NCBI GenBank assembly: GCA_022570795.1
Contig: JAKUDP010000008.1
Coordinates: 682,001-746,000 of the forward strand
Reading direction: 5' to 3'
Length of the DNA: 64,000 nucleotides
Source of the DNA: Sphaerulina vaccinii
Taxonomy: Eukaryota; Ascomycota; Dothideomycetes; Mycosphaerellales; Mycosphaerellaceae
Of this stretch, positions 33,367 through 43,614 are shown in pieces. The notes beneath the pieces are model-generated. The model was not told the DNA's origin and ran no database searches. It saw only the letters and a list, made by a program, of their open reading frames with translations. The translations under genes and the position numbers were made by a program. Numbering within the stretch: the stretch's first letter is position 1; each line of letters starts with the position of its first letter.

Positions 33367-35685
33367 CTACAGCTCATCCTTCTCAGCAGCAGCATCCTCC
33401 TTGTCCTCTGTAGTCTCAGTCGTCTTCTTCCCAGTCTTCTCCTTCCCGCTCGCTTCACCATCAGTATTCTTGCCCGCACCTGTGCCACCTTCCATTTCCC
33501 TCTTAGTCAGGTCCTCAGCATTGGCTTCATCTTTATTACTCGGTGCTATCTCGTCTTCAGGATGTAGAGCTCCAGCACCATGATCATGTCCATCGCCATC
33601 TCCTAGTTTCTCGGCGTCTCCGACTCGCTCATCACCTTCATCGGGGTAGATCCTTACTTTCTCGGCATATTCCAAGATGTTAGAGACGATGTTGTCTTGG
33701 ATCAGATGTCCTTTGCCTCCAGCGACTCGCAGGATCAGGTCGTTCAGTGAGCTTCTTCCAAGAATGTCGACGTGGTCAGCTGTGTTTGGTCCACCTCGAG
33801 GATTGAATCTGTCGGGCTCGTGGGGCATCTCGTAGGCTACGATGGGGATGCTCGCGGGGTTGTATCGCTTGATCTTCCAGCCTTTGTTGCACATGTAGCC
33901 TGTGCTGAGCAGGTTGACTGTTCCATCGCCTTCGCCCATGACTACTCCGTGGTCAATCTGCCCGTCTGGTGTTGTTACTGATGTGTCTGCGATGGTTGCG
34001 TCAGTTAATTTGCTAAGGAATGGTGTCAGATACTGACATACCAATCATCACAGCAGTGTCATTCTTTGCGTCCATCTCCTCGCGGTAGTAGTATGCTCGC
34101 TCTGTTGGCTTGCCAATCCCATAGAAGCAGAAGATCTTCATATCTGGTGCAATCGGTAGTCGTATCTCGAGTGGGTTCATCCATTTGGCAGGAATCATGA
34201 GATTGTCCTCGACGACTTTCTTGCTATGGGCAACGCCACGACTGTAGCTGCTTTGTATCTGATCCACGTACCACTGTTCGGTGTTCTTGAATAGGTATTC
34301 GACAGCTCCATCTACTGACATGTTACCAGGAGTTAGCGTGTTGTTGATCTCCTTGAAGTTCAGGAATTTGCCAAACGTGGTAGTCTGATTGCTCGAGTCA
34401 TCTGGTGCGCCATTTTCATCGCCCCAGACTGCTGTGCCGCCTATTGGTAGCATAGATGAGATGCCAGGCATAGCGCGGAAGATCTCAGCACGTTCGGCAC
34501 GAGACAGGAACTTCTCGAGGCCATACACAGCCAGAGCGTTCAGCTGGACGGTGTCCCGCATTTCGCCGCTGAGCACGGCGGGGAGATCTTTCAGTGCACC
34601 GAGCATACAACCTGAGATGTTGATCCAACTCTCGATGTGATCGTTGACCCAGGAAGGTCCTCCATTGCCATAGCCTTCTGCTTCTACCCATCTGAAGAAG
34701 TAGAATAGCACCTGAGAACCCATGGAGTGTGACAGTAGGACAGACCTCTCGCCGGACACCTTCTTCGCAATCTCAATATGATTCTTCAGTCGCGTGAAGT
34801 ACTGATCACGAATCTCGTAGTTCATGTAGCTCATGCGCCAGTCATAAGCGGCAGTGAAGGCGTTCGTCGGATCGTACCCTATTGTGGCCAGGTTCTCCAA
34901 GATCTTGTTCCATATCCAGTATCCAGTAATGAAGAAGTCGGCAGCATCGAAACCTTGCGAGGCTCGCAGCTTCACACCAGGCGGATCTAGTCCAGTCTTC
35001 TTATCGAGCATTATATGCTTCTTCCAACTTGGTTTGTCCAGTACTAGAGCTCTCATCATGCTCCACGATCCCCATAATCTCTTTCGAAAGTATTGCCTCG
35101 ACCAGTCTTCGGTGCCCCAGCTCTCAATACCGGTCGATATCACACCTGGAATCATGATTACTGGGTACTTAGCCTTGATGCCCTCGTTACGAGCATGTAG
35201 TCCGACGGCGAATGAGTCGTAATTGACAGCTTGTTTCTCTTTTGTCTATATAGATATCCTTGGTCAATGATCAGCTCTATGAAGTTCCAGCGAGTGGCGA
35301 TAGGAGTAAATCTCACCTGTAAGTCCTGAACATCACGGATCAAGCCTGTGGGAAGGACGTCCATCAGGCTGTCGAGGTTCATATCCTCCAGACCTGCCAT
35401 CGCAGCCAGTTGCTCTAATGCACCATCTCTACTGGCAAAGAAGCCCGCCACGAACAGCCCTCCCAACAGTCCGAGCCCGAATACCCAGGCATTTCTCCTC
35501 TTCTTGCCTTCCCCACTCTTGACAGCCGCTTTGAGCTCATCAAACTTCTCAGTCGTCAGCACGCGGTATGCGCCGGGTCGCTTCAAAGCTTCGTGTGGCG
35601 CAGGAGCAGGACTGGCATCTCGCGAAGCAGACGGCGTACTATCGCCGCTGCCAGTGCCAAAGATGCGCCTTGCGAGCGACGACAT
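33367..35685 (-). CDS. LRO1: Phospholipid:diacylglycerol acyltransferase (PDAT)
   Basis: Three exons, 35685-35317, 35245-34042 and 33986-33367, encode 730 residues. Introns are 71 nt (GTGAGA...TATATAG) and 55 nt (GTATGT...CGCAG); they join VQDLQ-TKEKQAVNYDS and VMI-DTSVTTPDGQ. The enzyme moves an acyl chain from a phospholipid to diacylglycerol, making triacylglycerol. A basic N-terminal stretch precedes one membrane segment (WVFGLGLLGGLFVAGFF), giving a type II ER protein with its catalytic domain in the lumen. The LCAT-type triad is visible: Ser in LLSHSMGSQ, Asp in GEGDGTVNLLS, His in TADHVDILG. The C-terminus is a long Glu/Lys-rich tail ending in KDEL. ATG 35685 gives the expected MSSLARRIFG start. 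Confidence 0.94.
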
Positions 35686-35919
35686 GGTGGATGTTGTTTG
35701 TAGGAAGAGAACTTGGAAGACAAAGACCACGCGACAGACGTCACTGCGGCATCGGCTCTGCTGTTTGTTACCGTCCCGTTCACATGCAAATGAGATACTA
35801 GTTCCTCCTTCACTTCGACATCAACTCCCGTCTTTCAGCTTCTTCGCATGTCACGGACGAGAGAGGGACGAAGATCCATTCGATGACCTCTCAAGACGAA
35901 AGACGACCTGTCCACCCCA
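35686..35919. promoter_or_regulatory. Short divergent promoter, PDAT / NAA30
   Basis: Only 234 bp lie between the two start codons, so the genes very likely share one promoter region. It contains pyrimidine-rich stretches typical of fungal housekeeping promoters. No named site is identified. Confidence 0.5.
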
Positions 35920-36732
35920 ATGAGCACCTCCGCTGAGGCTGCCAATGATACCAACAAGCCTGCAAAGAAGAATGACAATGATATACGATACATCTGCTAT
36001 GGCGAGGAGAAGGAGTCTCCTTGGCTGCCTGCTATCAAACAATTGATCTCGAAAGATCTGTCCGAGCCCTACAGCATCTACGTCTACAGATATTTCTTGT
36101 ATCAATGGGGCAACTTATGCTTTATGGTATTCTCTTTCCCAGACTAGGTCAACACCACGATCTGACAGTCTATAGGCTCTGAATCCTCAAGGTGAATTGG
36201 TAGGAGTCATAGTCTGCAAGCTCGAACCTCATCGAGGAGGCCCGATGCGAGGCTACATTGCCATGCTTGCCACGAGAGAGGATCAGCGAGGCAAAGGCAT
36301 TGCCAGCAAGCTCGTACGTATGGCGTGTGATGAGATGATTGCGCAGGATGCGGATGAGGTAAAGCACCCTTCAAATTTCTCGTGTTGTGTTGATGCTAAG
36401 ACTGCTAGATCGCCCTCGAAACAGAAGTCGACAATGTGCCATCTTTGCGCATATACGAAAATCTGGGCTTCATTCGGAGCAAGCGACTACATCGTTATTA
36501 CCTGAATGGAAACACAGCTTACCGACTGCTTTTGTATCTGAAGTCTGGCATTCCATACAAGCCAACATTTCCTCCTGAGTACCCTCCTCTGGATCCCGGA
36601 GAAGCACAACCTGGGCATCGAGGTTCCGGCGATGGGAGATCTGATGAGGAGACTATCCAGAGTCAGGCTGCCCTAATGAGTATCACAGATGTGCATGGAG
36701 AGAGGCATGATGTGAGAGGTGGCGGTACGTGA
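35920..36732 (+). CDS. NAA30: N-alpha-acetyltransferase 30, catalytic subunit of NatC
   Basis: Three exons, 35920-36126, 36176-36358 and 36409-36732, encode 237 residues. Introns are 49 nt (GTATTC, CTGAC, CTATAG) and 50 nt (GTAAAG...GCTAG); they join NLCFM-ALNPQGELVG and DADE-IALETEVDNV. The enzyme (yeast Mak3) acetylates N-termini such as Met-Leu or Met-Ile on ribosomes. The family block YVYRYFLYQWGNLC and the acetyl-CoA motif REDQRGKGIA are present, followed by LRIYENLGFIRSKRLHRYYL. The last 60 residues are a Pro/Gly/Asp-rich extension beyond the conserved domain. Confidence 0.94.
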
Positions 36733-37248
36733 GATATCAGCAGCTCGAAGATCATCTGTGATCTCAGAGCCATGATCCAAGAGCAATTGTGAAATAAGAG
36801 ATGAGAGCATCGCAATGACCCAGTCGATAGACAAAGTCGAGTGGCATATGAGGCAGGCTACATAGTTCACCACATGCCATTATCTCGACCCAAGCATCTG
36901 TTGCCCAAACCATGTCGGCTATTCTGCATCGTAGAGGACGTGTAAGTCATGCAACAAACGTGTTGAGTGTATGTGTACGTTCCTGCCTAAACATCACCGC
37001 GTCAGAAAAAGTGGAGACTTTGCAAGTGAAGACACACGCAAGTCCAACACTTCGTTACAGCATCACAACAACACGTACAGCGGTAGAGGACATACGTAGT
37101 ACAACTAAGGAGTATCACAAGAAGCCAAAATCGATGATCCAGCCCCCACAAAAAAAGCCAAGATCCCGAAAATTCGACCAACTTCAATTTATCGATGAAA
37201 AGAACAATACCAACACCATTATACAACCAAAAAAGAGCCACAAAGGGC
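36733..37248. other. Intergenic between NAA30 and tRNA-Tyr
   Basis: About 515 bp with no supported gene. The last 150 bp are A-rich. An open frame at 36912-37295 runs into the tRNA gene and is a chance frame. Confidence 0.45.
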
Positions 37249-37253
37249 AAAAA
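37249..37253 (-). terminator. RNA polymerase III terminator of tRNA-Tyr
   Basis: On the minus strand a run of five T lies 4 bases after the discriminator base of the tRNA. This is the normal Pol III stop signal and supports the gene being transcribed. Confidence 0.75.
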
Positions 37254-37257
37254 TTTG

Positions 37258-37397
37258 TCTCCCGACGCGGGATCGAACCGCGGGCCTCAAGATAACGGTT
37301 CATTCAGTTACAGTCTTGCGCTGATGGTTTGTTAGCTTGGTTCATCGCAACTGATAGAGGTAGGTGGACTAACCTCTTCCAGCTGAGCTATCGAGAG
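37258..37397 (-). tRNA. tRNA-Tyr(GTA) with two inserts, one resembling a spliceosomal intron
   Basis: The primary gene is 140 nt. The acceptor stem pairs 5' CTCTCGA with 3' TCGGGAG (one G-T pair), and the discriminator is A. The A box TAGCTCAGCTGG and B box GGTTCGATCC are intact. The T stem is CGCGG/CCGCG; the anticodon stem is CAAGA/TCTTG with loop CTGTAAA and anticodon GTA. A 14-nt intron (37294-37307) sits after position 37, the standard place; nuclear tRNA-Tyr genes nearly always carry an intron there. A second insert of 53 nt (37321-37373) splits the D stem between positions 24 and 25 (GAG|C). It starts GTTAGT, has GCTAAC 15 nt before its end, and ends CATCAG, like protein-gene introns here. 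Without both inserts the tRNA is 73 nt with a perfect GCTC/GAGC D stem. Whether it is spliced and functional is unknown. Confidence 0.85.
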
Positions 37398-38079
37398 TTG
37401 ACAGTGCTTAGCACTGGATAGCTATTCGCGGTTGGCTAGAATTGCCAATCGTATATGATGCCTCATTTTACCGCTGGGTATCAGGGAAGTTCTGGGTACC
37501 ACGGCAACATGCTTGATGTTGTACTTGGGACTTCCTGATCATCACATTCTCGGCTTGCTATCATCTTCTTCGGTCGTTACACTCCCTCCAAAGACTTCTG
37601 CAAGTCTCGAGAATGCTCAACTCAGCTTACATATCACAGCTCTCTTGACTGGTAGCCAAGCTTCGATATCGACCAAGTATCGAGACCGCAATGGACATAT
37701 ATGACTGGCTACAATCATACACACACTTCTCATTGTTTTGATACATAAAGAGCTCAGACTCAGTGTGCACAGTATGATGTGCTGAGTATAAGATGCTGCA
37801 GAGTTATGTTTAACATCACAAGGGCCATTCGGCTTTCCCTGTGTGGGATTTCACCCGAAAGAACTCGCAAAGATATCTTCCAGCAGCTAGAAAAGACATC
37901 TGGAGGAGCGGCTTTGCAATCTTCGCCTTCTCCGCGATTCTATCGAAACACATTGTACCATCTCATGACATCGTGAATTAAAAGTGCAGTGCCCGCTACA
38001 ATATCGCCCTATACATACATGCCGCCACGCTATGCTGTCGCAAGCAGACCCAAACAGTTGAATAACGACTCGGACTTTC
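37398..38079. other. Intergenic between tRNA-Tyr and the 38-kb membrane protein
   Basis: About 680 bp without a supported gene. Small open frames at 37513-37704 and 37779-37976 show no family likeness. No repeat is seen. Confidence 0.45.
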
Positions 38080-38784
38080 TCAAGATGGAATACCAAGAAT
38101 AGCCAACTTGGTATGCTTCATCGGCGGCTCTCCCTCCTCGTAGTGCAGTCGGTCACTCTCCCAAGTGATATTGTTGTAAGCATTCATCACACACCCCACA
38201 GTGTTGAAGATGAAGAACAGCAAGAAGAGAAGCCAGTACGCCAGATCGTCATAATCGTCTCGCTGAACATAAGCTTGGATGAAAGTTGGCAGACAGATAA
38301 TCGCCGTGACCTGTGACCATGGTTAGCCAGCCCTTCCCAAGCATTTTCCGCAAAGTAAAGGTAAGAAAAGGAGAAAACTCACAATCATCAACCTCTGCAA
38401 CCTCACCGCAAGATAAAGATACTGTTTCCTATCCTTCAAATTCGCCTCATCTCTCACCCAACTAGCCCTCTGAACCATCAAAACCGCCGTCTGAAGCCAA
38501 GCAGTCGCCCAAAGTACCAACCACACAGTCGCCGTGGCAATGAAACCATGCGAGAAAGTCGAATCATAACTTCCGAGCGCCGCAGAAATTATACAGCAGA
38601 TCCAGGAGGGTATGGTGAAGCAGTAGAATAGTACGGCTTCTTGTTTTCGACCTAGACCCCAGTGCCGGATGGGTTCGAAGTAGGCGTGCGCGGCGTGTTG
38701 TTCGGCTGTTTCGCCTGGTGCTGGGTAGTTGTGTTGGCCTGGATTGTCGTGGTGGTACATGTCTGCTTGTTCGACTGTGGCCAT
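38080..38784 (-). CDS. Small multi-pass membrane protein, unknown function
   Basis: Two exons, 38784-38383 and 38310-38080, encode 210 residues. The 72-nt intron (GTGAGT...CTAAC...TCACAG) joins RLQRLMI to VTAIICLPTFIQ. The N-terminal 40 residues are His/Glu/Pro-rich and hydrophilic. Four hydrophobic segments follow (EAVLFYCFTIPSWICCI; GFIATATVWLVLWATAWL; LMIVTAIICLPTFIQAY; LAYWLLFLLFFIFNTVGCV), so both ends probably face the cytosol. The tail is HYEEGEPPMKHTKLAILGIPS. The family is not recognised by name; reading frame, splice sites and membrane pattern make it a real gene. It is divergent from REB1. Confidence 0.82.
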
Positions 38785-39186
38785 GATTGCTGAGGTGGGA
38801 AGTTGAGGAGGTTATGGGATGGGAGCTCCGGGGGTATGGTCGTGGAATGTACGCGTCGCTTTCCGTTCGATGTGGTCCTGGGATATGTCTGTAGCTGTTC
38901 GTCCCTTTACTGTGGTCTCTGGTGTACTTTTTCTGCGCAATTCTTGTTATTTTCTGTGATGATGCGTTTGCTGATGTTTTGCAGGCAAGGTCGATTCGCG
39001 TCCTGGAAGCAGCCGAAGCTTTCCGGGATCTCCTAGCGCTGTCGATCATTGCATGATCCTTGTCAGAATTGATTGACATTGACATTTGATGAGGGGAGCT
39101 GTGTGACTTTCCGTTCTGACATGGAACAGACCACAGACCAACAACGATGCTGTTGACACAACCTTCTTCACGCGACGACGTCTACG
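38785..39186. promoter_or_regulatory. Divergent intergenic region, membrane protein / REB1
   Basis: 402 bp between start codons that point apart; both promoters should lie here. An open frame across it (38564-39085, minus) is an antisense shadow. Confidence 0.45.
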
Positions 39187-42100
39187 ATGGGACAGTCCAG
39201 CAGTCAAATACCGCAGCCGAACCCTTCACAGCAGATCGAAATTGCGAGAACACCAACGCCTGAGTTGAAGGATATGGACAGAGAACAACTTCACGTTGAC
39301 ACGAACACAAACGACGCGCCAGACGTCCAGGACACGACCATTCGCTGGAGTCCGATCAATACGCGTAAAACGAGCATTACTACAACCACTGTCGACGTGC
39401 CTATTCAGTCTTCTGCTGTAGTAGAAGAGTCACCAAAAGCTACGAAGAAAGCAGCTCGACCGCGGGTTACGAAGAAACGCGCCAGTGACACTGTTCAACG
39501 ACGTCTGCTTAGCCCGCGACTTGCCAAAATCGTGCCATCGGTGGAGAACAGTGAGGAGGAGCAACAGCCGGTGCGGAAGACGAGGAAGTCACTGCCCAAA
39601 GCAGCTCGCGGAGACGACGAAGTGCCCGCCTTGCAAGTGAAGCAAGAGAGGTTCAGTCCTCTGCGCAAGACGAGATCAAGGGTCAGATTCAGCAGTCCAG
39701 CTGCTGTTCCATCATCGCCGCCACAGGTTATCATTCCTGCAAGTGAGGTGGAAGCTGCTACACAGGCGCAAGCTCCGTTGAATCACGTCGAGGACCGTGA
39801 GGGACAGCTCTCTCGTGCGCAGAGTGTGTTGCAGTCTCCAGACAAAGAGCGGGTCGTGCAGGATACATCAGACTCCGTCGAAGGCAAGAACCTCCTGGCA
39901 CAGCTACAGCGACCAGAGAGCGACTGGTTCTCCAAGATTGATGAGGCTATAGCTGAAGTCGCGGCGCCTCAGGGACCAGCTATTCAGCCAGGTATAGAGG
40001 AGACTGCTGCAGAAGAACCAGCTATTCACTCCGTTATAGAGGAGACCGCTGTTGAAGAGATGGATGTACAACAAGAGAACGATCATATCCCAGAGGAGGC
40101 GAATGTAGATGACCAGCCTATGGAGGAGGACGAGGAGCCTGAAGAGGAGGAGGTGGCAACGTCCGATCCATGGCCAGCACATCTTGCGCCAGACCAGCAA
40201 GCAATCGACGAACGAAAGGAGCAGCGCCCACTCACAGTGCAAGATCACGCAAAGGAAGACTGTTTGGAGTCACCCCAAAGCGCGTGGGAAATTCGCGAAG
40301 ATAGCAGGAGGCAAGCTCGCAATTTATTGAGAGATCACATTGTCCGATGGCAGTTGGAGATGTCGGTATACAGAGGGAAGGCAAAGTATGTTGGAGACGA
40401 TGTCGTCTATGCTGAGGATGGCGAGACGTTCCCGATACCCGAACACTCGAAGGAAGCGAAACGTGAAGCGAAAGCTACGAAGAAGCGCATACGCAGCACT
40501 CGGGAAACGCTTCATACATCACTCGTCATCACTGAGCTCGAAGCTGAGCTGGTGGCGAGACAGCCTGCGATTGACGATACTGTGTCTGCGAGAGAGGACT
40601 CCCCATCTGTCGAGGCATTCGTTGCTGCGCAATCGCCCGGTTCTGCTGGTGACGCAGATGCAGAAGATCTTGGGCAGGCTGCTGAGGATGAAGGCGCTCA
40701 CCACACAGATTCCAAGCCACATAACGTAGATGACGAGGTACCCGCCCATGAAAATGTGCATGATGACGAGTTTGCGGAAGATGAACAGGCCGGCCGCGAA
40801 GATGTAGAGGACATGAACTCCATACCACACGGCAACGACGAAGACGCAAACGACGGGCAAGCTGAGTCAGTGGGAGACATGGTCGCCGAGAAGGATGCGG
40901 AAGCCACGGAGTCTGAAGCGGAGCCAGAGGCACCTCTTGATGTGAAGGTTGTTGTAGCATATTCGAATGCGGAGTCTGTTGAAGAAGAGGCCGATGCGGA
41001 GGTCAACGAAGATGTGGCTGGTGGTGCTGAAGATCAAGAAGGAGTCCAGCAGGAAGCGACTACTGCAGAACCACCTTTGCAGGATGTAGTAGAGGTTGCC
41101 GAGGAGGAAGCTGTCGACGAGGAATCTGCTCCGGTGATCAAGAAACGCAAGCGAGCATCGCAATCGAAAGCTGCGAAGCCAAAGGAGGACACCGAAGAAG
41201 AGGAGGAACAAGCCGTGACCGAGGAATCCGCTCCTATGGCGACGGTTGTCGCTGCCGGCACTGAAGACAACTGGAAGGGATGCGGGCATCGGAAACGTTC
41301 ACGGATCACTGATACTACTGGGGACAATGGTGAGGCGCCACGTGAGGGAAAGAAGAGAACACTCGAACGCAAGGTTCAATCTGTCAAGAGCAAGTCCAAG
41401 TACAAGTCTGGCGAGACTGTGCAGGACTCAGATAACGACGACGACAATCCTGGACATGCAGAGCCGAGGCGAGCATCACCATTAAGAGCTGCAAAGTCAA
41501 AGGAGGATACCAAGAAGTCCAAAGACCCTCTTATGAGGCGACAGAAGCTGGTTCCAAGAAGGCCTGCATCGCAACTCAGGCCTCCTGCACCTGCCGTAGT
41601 ACGCGTTGAGCGAATAAGACCTGCCGCGCAAGGCCCCATACCAACACCTCCAGAATCTCAAGATGCGCAACCTTTAGCTCCACATCCACATCCTACCATT
41701 GCACAAGTTGAAGGTTGGCTTGCCAGTCAAGACGAAGAGCCCCCAGAATCACCTCTGCCGCCAGACGAGCTACCCGCTGAGCTACCCGTCGAGCCATCCG
41801 CTGAACCCGCTGAGCCTGCCAAGACAGCCCGCAAGCGAAAGCGAAAATCTTCAATTGACGAAATAGACTTCAACGCCGAGCCTGAAGAACCTGAAGACGC
41901 GGATCTCATCGCCAGCGGTGCGCGCCCGAAGGTCAAGAGAGCTAGGAAATCGAAGGGAGCCACCACGACTGCCATGGACACGAACAGCCAAAGCAAAGTG
42001 CCCAAGGCCAGAAAGCGCAAGTCCGGCGGAGCTGAGTCCGGCAAGCCCAAACGCCGAGTGACAATGAGCGGACCTTTCACGCAAGAGGAGAAGGAGACTG

Positions 42101-43578
42101 CGGACAGAGTTTTCCACAACGTCCTGGAGCGAGAAGGCTTGCGTGAAGACGAGCTCATCGCGCAAATCAGCAACTGGAAGACTTGCTGCGTGGCCTTCAG
42201 GGACGCCATGTTTGATGCCTTCTCAGATCGGTCGGTAGAGTCTGTTCGAAAGTTCTGCATGCGACGATGGCACAACCTGCAACGTGGGCCATGGACCAAG
42301 GCGGAAGACGACGCATTGCGAGCTGCTCACGCGAGCCATGCAGACAAGTGGACTGAGATCAGCGATCGGGTAGGCAGGACTTCTGCAGCCTGTAAAGATC
42401 GCTGGCGAGACCACCTAAAGTTTCGCGAGAAAGCGGTGGGTCCTTGGACTATGCCAGAGGAGGAAAAGCTCATGGCTGCAGTTGCAGAGGCCATCGACAC
42501 GATCAAGGAGTCGATGCCCGATGACGATCCTAGTGTCCAGGATCGTGAGCGTCTCGAAGCACTAATCAGTTGGGAGTCCATAGCGAAGAAGCTCGATGGA
42601 CGAAGCGCCAAGCGATGTCGTGAAAAGTATGCTGCCATGAACCCACCTGGCGGCAAGCAGAACCACAAGCGGAAAAGCCAGAGGTTCTCTACCACGCAAA
42701 TAGCGAAAGAAAACAGGGACGTTGCGCGGGCAAGGAATGTAGTGGACGGATTCGAGATTGGCGACTACTACGATATCTTCGTGGAGATACACACTTCGTT
42801 TGCTGATCCTCATCAGCATTTCCGAGACGAGAAGCATGTCATGTGGTCAATCGTGTCGCAGAAGAACATGCACAGCCGTTTTGCTCTGCATTCTAGACCG
42901 AGCACTCTGCGGCGCATCGCCCTTGAGACCGCCATCGCGACTTGGCCAGCGAGCAACAAGAAGATCGAGCGAAAGCTCGATAGCGTAGACACGCTACCCG
43001 CCAAGGCTCTTGTTCTTGCAAAGTGGATCGAGAAGACTAACAATGGACGACTTGATACCATGACGAGAACGTACAAACCTGAGCTCATTGGCAAATCCAA
43101 AGAAGAGCTCGAGGAAGTCAAGAAAGCTAGTAAGAAGAAGTTCTCTCAGGGCCCTCGAGAGAAGCATGATCGTTCGATGGACTTCGTAGAGGAGTCTGAA
43201 GACGAAGACGATGAGTCCAACCCTGCAGACACGAGTGAAGCTCACATTCCAGATGCGGTGCTCGACAAGGATGAAGACGGCACAGAAAGCGAAGGAGCCG
43301 AGGGGGCAGAGCAGGCAGACGAAGAGAGTATCGAAGAAGATGACGAGCCCTCGGAGATTACGCAAGACGTCCCAGATTCGCAGTTCTTTCCCTCGCAGAC
43401 TCCGGCTCAGGAAAACGATATCATGATGGCAGACGTCGAGAGCCTGAAGGGCACTCCGAAGATCAGTCCGAAGGATTTCGCCGATAGACTGAAGTCTAGT
43501 GGTAGCAGCAAACGCAAGACTGTTGGCTATGGCAAGAAGGACAAAGTGAAGGCGGGACGACGTAAATCTGGACGCTGA
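39187..43578 (+). CDS. REB1: Reb1/TTF1-type Myb factor, Pol I termination
   Basis: A single exon of 1463 residues. The first 950 residues are disordered, with long Glu/Asp-rich stretches and basic KKRKR clusters. The DNA-binding part starts at about residue 958 with a Myb-like unit (FTQEEKETADRVFHNVLE), then two Myb/SANT repeats: RGPWTKAEDDALRAA...WTEISDRVGRTSAACKDRWRDHL (about 1033-1078) and GPWTMPEEEKLMAAV...WESIAKKLDGRSAKRCREKY (about 1085-1150). A conserved helical block follows (YYDIFVEIHTSFADP, SRFALHSRPSTLRR). This layout fits fungal Reb1 and animal TTF-I, which bind rDNA spacers, stop RNA polymerase I and block replication forks. The tail is acidic, then basic (KAGRRKSGR). The protein begins MGQSSSQ, which resembles an N-myristoylation signal. 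Confidence 0.85.
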   Translation: MGQSSSQIPQPNPSQQIEIARTPTPELKDMDREQLHVDTNTNDAPDVQDTTIRWSPINTRKTSITTTTVDVPIQSSAVVEESPKATKKAARPRVTKKRASDTVQRRLLSPRLAKIVPSVENSEEEQQPVRKTRKSLPKAARGDDEVPALQVKQERFSPLRKTRSRVRFSSPAAVPSSPPQVIIPASEVEAATQAQAPLNHVEDREGQLSRAQSVLQSPDKERVVQDTSDSVEGKNLLAQLQRPESDWFSKIDEAIAEVAAPQGPAIQPGIEETAAEEPAIHSVIEETAVEEMDVQQENDHIPEEANVDDQPMEEDEEPEEEEVATSDPWPAHLAPDQQAIDERKEQRPLTVQDHAKEDCLESPQSAWEIREDSRRQARNLLRDHIVRWQLEMSVYRGKAKYVGDDVVYAEDGETFPIPEHSKEAKREAKATKKRIRSTRETLHTSLVITELEAELVARQPAIDDTVSAREDSPSVEAFVAAQSPGSAGDADAEDLGQAAEDEGAHHTDSKPHNVDDEVPAHENVHDDEFAEDEQAGREDVEDMNSIPHGNDEDANDGQAESVGDMVAEKDAEATESEAEPEAPLDVKVVVAYSNAESVEEEADAEVNEDVAGGAEDQEGVQQEATTAEPPLQDVVEVAEEEAVDEESAPVIKKRKRASQSKAAKPKEDTEEEEEQAVTEESAPMATVVAAGTEDNWKGCGHRKRSRITDTTGDNGEAPREGKKRTLERKVQSVKSKSKYKSGETVQDSDNDDDNPGHAEPRRASPLRAAKSKEDTKKSKDPLMRRQKLVPRRPASQLRPPAPAVVRVERIRPAAQGPIPTPPESQDAQPLAPHPHPTIAQVEGWLASQDEEPPESPLPPDELPAELPVEPSAEPAEPAKTARKRKRKSSIDEIDFNAEPEEPEDADLIASGARPKVKRARKSKGATTTAMDTNSQSKVPKARKRKSGGAESGKPKRRVTMSGPFTQEEKETADRVFHNVLEREGLREDELIAQISNWKTCCVAFRDAMFDAFSDRSVESVRKFCMRRWHNLQRGPWTKAEDDALRAAHASHADKWTEISDRVGRTSAACKDRWRDHLKFREKAVGPWTMPEEEKLMAAVAEAIDTIKESMPDDDPSVQDRERLEALISWESIAKKLDGRSAKRCREKYAAMNPPGGKQNHKRKSQRFSTTQIAKENRDVARARNVVDGFEIGDYYDIFVEIHTSFADPHQHFRDEKHVMWSIVSQKNMHSRFALHSRPSTLRRIALETAIATWPASNKKIERKLDSVDTLPAKALVLAKWIEKTNNGRLDTMTRTYKPELIGKSKEELEEVKKASKKKFSQGPREKHDRSMDFVEESEDEDDESNPADTSEAHIPDAVLDKDEDGTESEGAEGAEQADEESIEEDDEPSEITQDVPDSQFFPSQTPAQENDIMMADVESLKGTPKISPKDFADRLKSSGSSKRKTVGYGKKDKVKAGRRKSGR

Positions 43579-43614
43579 AGCACGATTAACGATGACAACT
43601 TTACGACTGTTCAC

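Noticed and set aside
33987..34044. Frame change near the end of PDAT
   Set aside because: Explained by a 55-nt intron from GTATGT to CGCAG; using the earlier CTTAG acceptor would give an immediate stop, so the later one is chosen.
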